Source: JBDNJM01 sp041687755 (GTDB taxonomy: Bacteria > Planctomycetota > UBA1135 > GCA-002686595). From it: DNA of 12,576 nucleotides. Location of the stretch: assembly GCA_041687755.1 (NCBI GenBank), contig JBDNJM010000059.1, forward strand, positions 1-12,576, read 5' to 3'. Shown in pieces: positions 6,234 to 12,576 of this stretch. The notes below the pieces were generated by a model. The model was not told where the DNA came from and searched no databases. It saw only the letters and a list, made by a program, of their open reading frames with translations. The translations under genes and the position numbers were made by a program. Every line of letters starts with the position of its first letter. Within the stretch, counting starts at the first letter, position 1.

Positions 6234-7391
6234 ATGCTTCGATCCCTCCTCGCTCTCGGATGCTCGTCGGCGCTGCTCCTCGGATGCACCCCCGAGCCCA
6301 CGTATCAGCCCGGACCGCCGGCGGTGACCGTCGCCCTTCCGGCCCAACGCGATGTCGTCGTGCACGCGGAGTTCAGCGGAACGACGGTTCCGGGACAGTC
6401 CGCCCCACTTCACGCTCGCACGACCGGCTACCTCTCCGCGATCGGTTTCGAATCCGGCGACCTGGTCGAGCAAGACCAGCTCCTATTCCAGCTGGATCCC
6501 CGCGCCTACGAGGCCGCCCTCGCTGCCGCGCAGGCCGAGAAGGCCATTCGAGCCGCCGAGCTCGACCAAAAAGAAGTCAGTCTGGCCCGCAAAGAGAGCG
6601 CCCTGGAGGACGACGCGATCAGCGAGCTCGAAGTCCTGCAGGCGCGCGCCGACCGCGACGTAGCCGCAGCGATGCTCGACGCGGCGAAGGCCAGCGTTCG
6701 GATGGCCGAAATCGATCTCGAGTGGACCGAGATCCGGGCTCCCTTCGCCGGAACCATCGCGCGCAGCGCTTTTGAAGTCGGTGAACTCGTCGGCGCGGAC
6801 CCGAGCACCCCGCTGACGACTCTGATCAACGACTCCGAGATCGAGGTCTCGTTCTTCGCCAATGAACGCGACTACCTGCGCGCCCTGCGCAAAGAACGGA
6901 ACCAACCCCAACCGGACACCCTGCCGATCGAACTCGGCGTGCTGGACGAACAGGGCTTCCCCCATGCCGGGCTCGTCGACTACATCGAGCCCCAGGTGGA
7001 CGCCGAGACCGGCACCATCGAGGTCCGCGCTCGATTCGACAACGCCTCCGGGGAACTCAAAGCCGGCCTCTTCGTGCGGCTGAGAATCGAAGCGCAGCAA
7101 CTCCCCCAGGCGCTGCTGGTCCCAGAAACCGCTCTAGCCGTCGACCAAGCCGGGCGCTATGTCCTGGTCGTCGACGAGTCGAATATCGCCCAGCGACACG
7201 ACCTCGAACTGGGGCCCCTGCTCGGGCAGGAGCGCGTGGTCCTAAGTGGCCTGGAGCCGGGCGAGCGGGTCATCGTGAACGGTCTCCAACGCGTGCGCGC
7301 CGGCGCGCCCGTCTCCCCGCAGCTCTCCTCCCCGCAGCTCTCCTCCCCGCAGCTCTCCTCCCCGCAGCCGCTCTCCCCGGGGGGGGAGTAG
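6234..7391 (+). CDS. RND efflux periplasmic adaptor (membrane fusion protein)
   Basis: This 385-residue lipoprotein is the AcrA/MexA-type adaptor linking the inner-membrane pump to the outer-membrane channel. The leader ends LLLGC with lipidated C18. The order is typical: first half of the lipoyl domain (56-89, with ARTTGYLSAIGFESGDLV), helical hairpin (about 90-160), second lipoyl half with IRAPFAGTI (167-175), beta-barrel domain (about 200-285, with VDAETGTIEVRARFDN) and a membrane-proximal domain (about 290-357). The final 25 residues are an unusual Ser/Pro/Gln/Leu tail encoded by a 15-bp tandem repeat. No clear Shine-Dalgarno precedes the ATG. Its TAG is only 4 bases before the pump gene's ATG, so the two are almost certainly co-transcribed. 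Family assignment is firm. Confidence 0.93.
   Translation: MLRSLLALGCSSALLLGCTPEPTYQPGPPAVTVALPAQRDVVVHAEFSGTTVPGQSAPLHARTTGYLSAIGFESGDLVEQDQLLFQLDPRAYEAALAAAQAEKAIRAAELDQKEVSLARKESALEDDAISELEVLQARADRDVAAAMLDAAKASVRMAEIDLEWTEIRAPFAGTIARSAFEVGELVGADPSTPLTTLINDSEIEVSFFANERDYLRALRKERNQPQPDTLPIELGVLDEQGFPHAGLVDYIEPQVDAETGTIEVRARFDNASGELKAGLFVRLRIEAQQLPQALLVPETALAVDQAGRYVLVVDESNIAQRHDLELGPLLGQERVVLSGLEPGERVIVNGLQRVRAGAPVSPQLSSPQLSSPQLSSPQPLSPGGE
7323..7367 (+). repeat. Three tandem 15-bp repeats in the adaptor's C-terminus
   Basis: The unit CTCTCCTCCCCGCAG occurs three times without mismatch, preceded by a partial copy at 7311-7322 and followed by a degenerate one. Each unit encodes LSSPQ and keeps the frame, so copy number could change by slippage without disrupting the gene. 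The repeat sits after the last folded domain of the adaptor. Confidence 0.93.
7385..7388 (+). promoter_or_regulatory. Ribosome binding site of the pump gene
   Basis: GGAG, the end of a longer G run, lies seven bases before ATG at 7396 and overlaps the last codons of the adaptor. This supports the ATG start and translational linkage of adaptor and pump. Confidence 0.65.
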
Positions 7392-7395
7392 CTCG

Positions 7396-10300
7396 ATGTT
7401 CTCCCGCTTCTTCATCCAGCGGCCGATCTTCGCGGCCGTCCTCTCCATTCTGATCGTCGTTGCCGGCGCGATCAGCCTGTTGGGTATGCCGATTGCCCAG
7501 TACCCGCAGCTCTCGCCGCCGACCGTGTCGGTGAGCGCGATGTACCCGGGTGCCAATGCCCAGGTGCTCGAAGAATCGGTCGCGCGACCGATCGAGCAAG
7601 AGGTCAACGGGGTCGAGGGCATGCTGTACATGTCCAGCAACTGCTCGGCGACCGGCCAGTACCAGCTCACGGTGACCTTCGCCCCCGGCGTCGATCTGGA
7701 CCAAGCCGCCGTCAAGGTCCAGAACCGCGTCGCCAGCGCGAGCGCGAAGCTGCCCCAGGAGGTCACCCGCAACGGTGTCAAGACCCAGAAGCGCGCGACA
7801 GACTTCGCGGTAATGGTGGCCCTGAGCGCGAGCAACCCACGCTTCGACGACGTCTACCTGTCCAACCTCGCGACCCTGCAGCTGAAGGATCGCCTCACGC
7901 GCATCTCCGGCGTCGGAGATGTCAGCATCTTCGGTGCGGAGGAGTACGCCATGCGGGTCTGGCTCGATCCCGAGCTGATGCGTGCACGCGGCTTGACGAC
8001 CCTTGAAGTCCTGACCGTGATTCGCGAGCAGAATGCCGTCGTTGCGGCCGGCGTCCTGGGCCAAGAACCGGCGCCCGCGGGCCAGGCCTTCGAGACGAGC
8101 GTGACGACCCGCGGCCGACTCTCCGAACCCGAGGAGTTCGAACGACTGATCCTCAAGACAGGTGAGAGCGGCCGTGCAACGCTCCTGGGCGACGTGGCCC
8201 GCATCGAGCTGGGTACGCGCAGCTACTCCAGCAGCTCCCAGCTCAACGGCCTGCCCGCCGCGACCGTGATCGTGTACCAGCAGCCGGGCGCGAACCTCCT
8301 GAACGTCGTCGACGAGGTCCGAGCGACCGTCGCCGAGATCGCTGCAGGGTTCCCCGAGGGCGTCGACTACACGATCGGCTTCGACGCCAGTGAGGTCGTC
8401 GAGGCTTCGATCTACGAGATCATCGAGACGCTCCTCGTCGCGACGCTGCTGGTCATTCTGACAGTCCTGCTGTTCCTGCAGGACTGGCGCGCGACCCTGA
8501 TCCCCTCGCTGACGATTCCGGTCTCGCTGATCGGCGCGTTCAGCGTGCTGGCCGCCCTGGGGTTCTCCTTGAACACCGTGACCATGTTCGGGATCGTCTT
8601 GGCGATCGGCATCGTGGTCGACGACGCGATCGTGGTCGTGGAGAACGTCTCCCGCCATATCAACGAGAACGGTCTGACGCCCAAGGACGCGGCGATCCGC
8701 ACCATGGGCGAGGTCACCGGACCGATCGTGGCGACGACCCTCGTGCTCGTAGCGGTGTTCCTGCCGACCGCCTTCCTGGGCGGGGTCACCGGAGTGATCT
8801 ACAACCAGTTCGGACTCACCATCGCGACCGCGACGGTGTTCAGCTCGATCAACGCGCTGACCCTCAGCCCCGCCTTGTGCGGCGTGCTGATGCGGCCTCG
8901 AAAGGGTCGTCCGAACGCACTGTATCGCGGATTCAACTGGCTACTTGAGCGCTGCACGAACGGGTACCTGAAGCTCGCGAACCCGTTCGTCCGTCGCGGA
9001 TTCGTGTCGGTTATCGCCTTCCTGGCCGTGACCTTCGGCGCCGGCTACTTGTTGAAGACCACGCCCCAGGGCTTCTTCCCGGACGAAGACCAGGGCTACC
9101 TGATGATCAACGTGCAGCTTCCCGACGGCGCGTCGGCCCAGCGCACCGCGGAAGTCATCGAGCAGATCAACACCATCCTCGCCCAGACCCCCGGGGTTGC
9201 GCAGAACATCTCGCTCGGCGGCATGTCGCTCCTAAGCGGCTCGTTCTCCAGCAACTCGGCCGCGCACATCGCCGTGCTCGATCCTTGGGAAGAACGCAAG
9301 GATCCGAGCCTCTCAGTCGGAGCCCTCTCTCGCCGGCTCTCGGGACGCTTCGCCGCGATTCAGGAAGCCATCGTGATCGCCTTCCCCGCGCCGTCCGTGC
9401 CGGGCTTCGGCAACGTCGCCGGCTTCGACCTGCAGCTGCAAGACCGTTCCGGCCTCGGGCTGAACGCGCTGGAGCAGGCCACCGCCGAGCTCTCGCTACA
9501 AGGCAACATCCAGGCTGCGACCACCAACGTCTACAGCCTGTTCCGCGCCAACGTCCCCCAGTACTTCCTCGAGATCGATCGCCAGAAGGTCAAGCGCCTC
9601 GGCATCGACCTCGATGCGGTCGCCGCCACGCTCCAAGCGTACCTCGGGTCGGCCTTCGTCAACGAGTTCTCGGCCTTCGGGCGCAACTACCAGGTCGTGG
9701 CCCAGGCCGACGCCGGCTTCCGCGCCGATCCCGACGACATTCGCGCCCTGACCGTGCGCAACAGGTCGGGCGACATGGTCCCGCTGGGGACCCTGCTCGA
9801 CGTGGAGCGCAGCTTCGGGCCCTCCGTGCTGCGGCGCTACAACCTGTTCCCCACCGCTCAGGTCCTCGGGCAGGCCAGCCCCGGCTTCAGCTCGGGCCAG
9901 GCCAACGCAGCGATGGCTGCCCTGGCCGAAGCCACCCTGCCGGAAGGGATGGGCTTCGAGTGGAGCGGGCTCTCCTTCCAGGAGGAAAACGCCTCGGGCA
10001 CCGCCGGTCTAATTTTCGCCCTCGCCCTACTGCTCGTCTACCTGGTCCTGGCGGCCCAGTACGAGTCCTGGAGGCTCCCCGCGGCCATCCTGCTCGCGGT
10101 GCCGCTCGGCATCCTGGGCGCGATGGCGCTGACCCGGGCCATGTCGCTGGACAACAACGTGTACACCCAGGTCGGCCTCGTGATGTTGGTCGCCATGGTG
10201 TCGAAGAACGCGATCCTGATCGTGGAGTTCGCCAAGGCTCTGCGTGACGAGGGCCACTCGGCCGTCGACGCCGCCCTCGAGTCCGTGAAGCTCCGCTTCC

Positions 10301-10509
10301 GCCCGATCCTCATGACGGCGCTTTCGTTTCTCCTCGGCGTGCTCCCGCTCGTACTCGCCTCCGGTGCAGGCTCGGCAGCCCGCCAGGCCCTCGGCGTCGC
10401 GGTCTTCGGTGGCATGCTGCTGGCGACCCTGCTCGGAATTCTGATGACGCCGGGGTTCTACACGCTGCTCGATCGCGGGCGCGATCCGACTGGAGCCGGC
10501 CCCAGCTGA
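7396..10509 (+). CDS. RND efflux inner-membrane pump, HAE1 family (AcrB/MexB-like)
   Basis: This 1037-residue protein is a full-length proton-driven multidrug exporter of the hydrophobe/amphiphile efflux-1 family. It starts with the classic MFSRFFIQRPIFA and has the duplicated RND plan: TM1 (about 10-29), a large periplasmic loop to about 340, TM2-6 (about 341-495), a second helix cluster beginning near 535, a second periplasmic loop to about 868, then TM8-12. The proton-relay pair of TM4 is D409-D410 in GIVVDDAIVVVEN, and the relay lysine is K937 in VSKNAILIVEFAK, matching AcrB D407/D408/K940. FPDEDQGYL (561-569) after TM7 and SGAGSAARQALGVAVFGGM (989-1007) before the last helix are further family markers. 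Nothing appears truncated. It forms an operon with the adaptor and would use the divergently encoded outer-membrane factor. Substrates cannot be read from the sequence; drugs, solvents or lipids are typical of the family. Confidence 0.96.
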   Translation: MFSRFFIQRPIFAAVLSILIVVAGAISLLGMPIAQYPQLSPPTVSVSAMYPGANAQVLEESVARPIEQEVNGVEGMLYMSSNCSATGQYQLTVTFAPGVDLDQAAVKVQNRVASASAKLPQEVTRNGVKTQKRATDFAVMVALSASNPRFDDVYLSNLATLQLKDRLTRISGVGDVSIFGAEEYAMRVWLDPELMRARGLTTLEVLTVIREQNAVVAAGVLGQEPAPAGQAFETSVTTRGRLSEPEEFERLILKTGESGRATLLGDVARIELGTRSYSSSSQLNGLPAATVIVYQQPGANLLNVVDEVRATVAEIAAGFPEGVDYTIGFDASEVVEASIYEIIETLLVATLLVILTVLLFLQDWRATLIPSLTIPVSLIGAFSVLAALGFSLNTVTMFGIVLAIGIVVDDAIVVVENVSRHINENGLTPKDAAIRTMGEVTGPIVATTLVLVAVFLPTAFLGGVTGVIYNQFGLTIATATVFSSINALTLSPALCGVLMRPRKGRPNALYRGFNWLLERCTNGYLKLANPFVRRGFVSVIAFLAVTFGAGYLLKTTPQGFFPDEDQGYLMINVQLPDGASAQRTAEVIEQINTILAQTPGVAQNISLGGMSLLSGSFSSNSAAHIAVLDPWEERKDPSLSVGALSRRLSGRFAAIQEAIVIAFPAPSVPGFGNVAGFDLQLQDRSGLGLNALEQATAELSLQGNIQAATTNVYSLFRANVPQYFLEIDRQKVKRLGIDLDAVAATLQAYLGSAFVNEFSAFGRNYQVVAQADAGFRADPDDIRALTVRNRSGDMVPLGTLLDVERSFGPSVLRRYNLFPTAQVLGQASPGFSSGQANAAMAALAEATLPEGMGFEWSGLSFQEENASGTAGLIFALALLLVYLVLAAQYESWRLPAAILLAVPLGILGAMALTRAMSLDNNVYTQVGLVMLVAMVSKNAILIVEFAKALRDEGHSAVDAALESVKLRFRPILMTALSFLLGVLPLVLASGAGSAARQALGVAVFGGMLLATLLGILMTPGFYTLLDRGRDPTGAGPS

Positions 10510-10531
10510 ACGCCGAGCGTCTGGCCGCGCC

Positions 10532-11098
10532 TCACCCGAGCCCGCGAGCCATCTCCCGCGCCCACTCCGGCGACTCCCGTTGGTACGCCTCGGCAGCACC
10601 GCGCTTGCCCGCGAAGTAGCGTGCCATGCCGCCCTGGTACAGCACGGTGACCAAGATCACGGTCACGTAGACCACCATCGAGATCGAGCGCGAGAGTCCC
10701 GCGACGTCGATGCCGAGATCCCCCACGCTCTCCAGCTCCGCGACCAACTCCGACTCGCCGACCTGGGACTTCACCAGCTGAATCAGGGCGTAGATCACGA
10801 TCCCGCCCAGCAGCACGAGCTCCGCTCGGGCCAGGTTGCGCGGAGCGTCCAGCTCGCCCGCCGCCATCCGCGGAGCCTCCCGCCGCTCCCACCAGCCGAC
10901 GCCGATCAACAGCACGCCGAGGAGACTCCCAAGCGCGTTGAAGGAGATCGCCGAGATCAACAGACTCAGCGAGCCGAATATCAGCAGCATCGCCCCCTCG
11001 CCCGCAGCGAGCCGGCTCGCCCGCGCCAGGGGCTGGCGCAGCTCGATGGTTCGCTGCAGGAGCGCGCGGTCGTAGTCGGGGGTCGGGTCTGGATTCAT
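10532..11098 (-). CDS. Hypothetical four-helix membrane protein
   Basis: I do not recognise this 188-residue protein. It has four hydrophobic segments at about 36-53, 56-70, 91-110 and 139-156, with a charged loop at 71-90 (WWERREAPRMAAGELDAPRN) and an acidic stretch at 112-128, so it is very probably an inner-membrane protein. The N-terminal 30 residues and the C-terminal end (SPEWAREMARG) are hydrophilic. There is no cleavable signal peptide or enzyme motif. It converges with the pump gene, leaving only 22 bases between the two stop codons and no visible terminator. The start is an ATG followed by NPDPTPDYD; no good Shine-Dalgarno is seen. The 128 bases upstream (11099-11226) hold no gene and probably carry its promoter. 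Strong GC bias at third positions supports real coding. Confidence 0.72.
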   Translation of the reverse strand: MNPDPTPDYDRALLQRTIELRQPLARASRLAAGEGAMLLIFGSLSLLISAISFNALGSLLGVLLIGVGWWERREAPRMAAGELDAPRNLARAELVLLGGIVIYALIQLVKSQVGESELVAELESVGDLGIDVAGLSRSISMVVYVTVILVTVLYQGGMARYFAGKRGAAEAYQRESPEWAREMARGLG

Positions 11099-11226
11099 GG
11101 GAAGCGTTGGACGAACGGTAGCACTCGGTCCTTCCCGGTCGGGCCGCAGGGCCGCTGTTGCGCTCAGGAGCGGGGACCGATCCCGGACTCGGGCGAGATA
11201 TCCGCACTCGGTGGGTGCACGGGGCC

Positions 11227-12306
11227 TCAGCGCCCCACGCTCAACACCCTACGTCGACCCTCGACCTCGGTCTTGGCGTCGAGGACCTCGAGGCCGGAGG
11301 CGGCTCGTGCTTCGCAGGCCTCTAGGAGCAGCTCGCGGAACCAAGGGCGCTCCCAGAGCATGACGAGAGGCTCCCAATCCAAGGCCTCCACGAGCTCGAT
11401 GGTGTCGTCTGGGTCGAGACTGTCGCGCACGCTATCCAGCAGAGCGACCAGGCTGCCGAAGCGCAGAACGTTCAAGATACAGGCCTGCCCGGTCCTCCAC
11501 GATCGCGGTAGCTCGGCGCGTTCGTCGCCGCTCCACGCCCGAAGGCAGACACCTCCCCAGGCCTTCGCGACGCGAATGCGATTGCCTGCGCCACCCCACT
11601 CAAGGCGACACGACCGTCCAGCGCCCGATCCGTGCCCCAGCTCGTAGTGCGCCTCGATGTCCCTCGCCACGCCGGCCTCGACCCGACCCACGATCCGGGT
11701 CGGAATCAGCCCCAGCAGCCAGCTGCTGCCCATACCGCCGCCGAATCCCTGCAAAGCGCCGCTTAGCATCCGTCCGTCCTCCCCCTCGAGGTCGATCTCG
11801 TCATGCCCGATCCGACCCCGCTGGACGCCGTGCCCGCGGTCAGCGAATTCGATTCCGCCGTCCTTGCGCCCCGCAGGCCAGAGCCGCGGTCCGTCCTCAA
11901 ATTTTGCGCCAAGGGAGAAGACTTCTTCCGAGCCTCTCGCGGCGCGTCCGAGGTCATCTGTGTACTGCAACAAGGTTCCGAGCTGAATGCCAAGCGGGAC
12001 CTCCAAGGGGTCCCTCTGGTTCAGAACCATGGCCGCGCCTACCATCCTGAAGGGACTGAGCGAGCAGAGCTCCCAATCGGGCTCACGCAGTGACCTCGGA
12101 GACCAGGAGGTGGAGCAGAGACGCTGGCGATCTGGTACCCCGAGGAACCCGTGCAGGTTCCGTGAGAACACGCCAAGACTCGGGGACGGCCACTCGGAGT
12201 TGGACGCTGCTCGCGCCCACACTCGTTGCAGATCGCCGACCGTCGTCAGATCTCGCACGAAGAAGACCTGCCCCTCCAGGCCGCTCGAGTAAGCGAGTTT
12301 CACCAC
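11227..12306 (-). CDS. Unrecognised 359-residue protein, possibly 5'-truncated
   Basis: This minus-strand frame starts at GTG 12306 (a second GTG follows at once) and ends with TGA. Third-position GC is high through most of its length, which favours real coding. I recognise no family. Visible features are a possible beta-strand and helix at the start (GQVFFVRDLTTVGDLQRVW), a Gly-rich middle (188-193) next to SSWLLGLIP, a Trp-rich part (W237, W250, W258, W270), and a helical acidic C-terminus (LVALLDSVRDSLDPDDTIEL, then ALDWEPLVMLWERPWFRELL). There is no signal peptide or clear membrane helix. The frame remains coherent upstream of the GTG (VEFEGPTRGT) until TAG at 12339-12337, and beyond that another 38 in-frame codons begin at ATG 12453. 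The native protein may therefore have been about 408 residues, and the gene may be a pseudogene or start internally. A faint resemblance of residues 45-55 to barstar was seen but is not strong enough to use. Confidence 0.55.
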   Translation of the reverse strand: MVKLAYSSGLEGQVFFVRDLTTVGDLQRVWARAASNSEWPSPSLGVFSRNLHGFLGVPDRQRLCSTSWSPRSLREPDWELCSLSPFRMVGAAMVLNQRDPLEVPLGIQLGTLLQYTDDLGRAARGSEEVFSLGAKFEDGPRLWPAGRKDGGIEFADRGHGVQRGRIGHDEIDLEGEDGRMLSGALQGFGGGMGSSWLLGLIPTRIVGRVEAGVARDIEAHYELGHGSGAGRSCRLEWGGAGNRIRVAKAWGGVCLRAWSGDERAELPRSWRTGQACILNVLRFGSLVALLDSVRDSLDPDDTIELVEALDWEPLVMLWERPWFRELLLEACEARAASGLEVLDAKTEVEGRRRVLSVGR

Positions 12307-12336
12307 GGTCCCGCGAGTCGGCCCCTCGAACTCGAC

Positions 12337-12453
12337 CTACTCGGCAAGGTCTACGTGACAGCCTTCACGCTCTTCCCAAGTCAGGAGGCTGGACCCCCAA
12401 CGATCGAAGACCTTTGCGAGAACCGGTGAACAGGAAGGGCGGGACTTCAGCAT
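12337..12453 (-). pseudogene. Probable N-terminal segment of the preceding protein, cut by TAG
   Basis: ATG at 12453 opens a 38-residue frame (MLKSRPSCSPVLAKVFDRWG, then SSLLTWEEREGCHVDLAE) ending at TAG 12339-12337, in exactly the same frame as the protein that follows. The peptide looks natural and joins smoothly to VEFEGPTRGT after the stop, so it probably was the true beginning of the gene. A nonsense mutation is the simple reading; suppression of the amber codon is the alternative. The ATG is about 50 bases from the right-hand repeat element. Confidence 0.45.
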
Positions 12454-12501
12454 CGCTGGGCAAGCAGGTCTAGGAGACGAGCGTCTGGGCTGGGGGAACG
12501 C

Positions 12502-12520
12502 TACGGTGCCAGGCACAAAG
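12502..12520 (+). repeat. Conserved head motif of the right hairpin element
   Basis: TACGGTGCCAGGCACAAAG contains the perfect 11-bp palindrome GTGCC-A-GGCAC (12506-12516). It matches the minus-strand motif at 102-120 at 16 of 19 positions and, like it, leads straight into a long hairpin. It resembles the head of REP/RAYT-type elements. The assignment rests on two copies and recall of similar motifs. Confidence 0.6.
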
Positions 12521-12521
12521 T

Positions 12522-12576
12522 CGCCGGTTGGACGGCCTTCCGCAGCCTTCGCTGCAGAAAGGCCGTCCAACCGGCG
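12522..12576. repeat. 18-bp perfect inverted repeat with inner hairpin at window end
   Basis: Bases 12522-12539 are the exact reverse complement of 12559-12576. Between them a second stem, GCAGC (12542-12546) and GCTGC (12551-12555), closes a CTTC loop, leaving only a CC/AGA internal loop. The hairpin stops at the last base of the window and may continue. There is no T-tract. Together with the head just before it, the unit has the same plan as the left element but an unrelated stem sequence, apart from the shared 10-mer GGCCGTCCAA (48-57 and 12561-12570). Confidence 0.92.

Noticed and set aside
7311..7380. Possible CRISPR-like repeat
   Set aside because: The 15-bp units are directly adjacent without spacers and encode an in-frame protein tail.
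7270..8658. 462-codon minus-strand open frame
   Set aside because: It lies antisense to the adaptor end and pump gene, is rich in Arg, Asp, Gly and His in the way of GC-rich shadow frames, and shows no family motif.
9285..10247. 320-codon plus-strand open frame
   Set aside because: It is a second frame inside the pump gene, Arg/Pro-rich, with no recognisable domain.
10580..11647. 355-codon plus-strand open frame
   Set aside because: It runs antisense to the membrane protein and into the next gene; composition is Arg/Ser/Pro-rich and shadow-like, with no motif.
11227..12306. Barstar-type inhibitor
   Set aside because: Only a short FSRNLHGF-like segment recalls barstar; the rest of the pattern and the total length do not fit.

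Overview
This window is GC-rich DNA from a Gram-negative (diderm) bacterium. It encodes lipoproteins and a tripartite RND efflux system that needs an outer membrane. A planctomycete-like origin is possible: the radical-SAM protein has a CPxxCPFCASG cluster and there are GTGCCAGGCAC-type repeats. Both are weak clues, so taxonomy is a low-confidence inference. I see no rRNA, tRNA or CRISPR array, and no transposase or integrase gene.

Layout. Positions 1-120 hold a near-perfect 109-nt palindrome next to a short conserved 'head' motif. Positions 149-3586 are a tight plus-strand cluster of four genes: a DHH-family phosphoesterase, an RlmN/Cfr-type radical-SAM methyltransferase whose TTG start overlaps the previous stop, an ankyrin-repeat lipoprotein, and a DUF1697 protein. 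Positions 3587-3928 have no convincing gene. Positions 3929-4584 (minus) hold a broken DUF3313-like lipoprotein with two in-frame TAG codons and an apparent frameshift in its signal peptide. Positions 4694-10509 encode a complete RND efflux system: an outer-membrane factor (minus) divergent from a periplasmic adaptor and an HAE1-type inner-membrane pump (plus). Position 10532 onward carries, on the minus strand, a four-helix membrane protein of unknown function and an unrecognised protein whose likely N-terminus is cut off by another in-frame TAG. The window ends in a second hairpin preceded by the same head motif in opposite orientation.

How the genes work together. The efflux genes are a self-contained functional unit. 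The DHH and RlmN-like genes are translationally overlapping and point to RNA metabolism. The other genes have no clear joint role.

Most notable signals. (1) Related palindromic elements bound the window in inverted orientation, which suggests an unlisted REP/MITE-like repeat family, or a contig broken at such repeats. (2) There are three in-frame amber codons in two otherwise coherent reading frames, and the outer-membrane factor's own TAG stop lies in the same uninterrupted frame as the DUF3313 sequence. Gene decay is the simplest explanation; amber recoding is a testable alternative.
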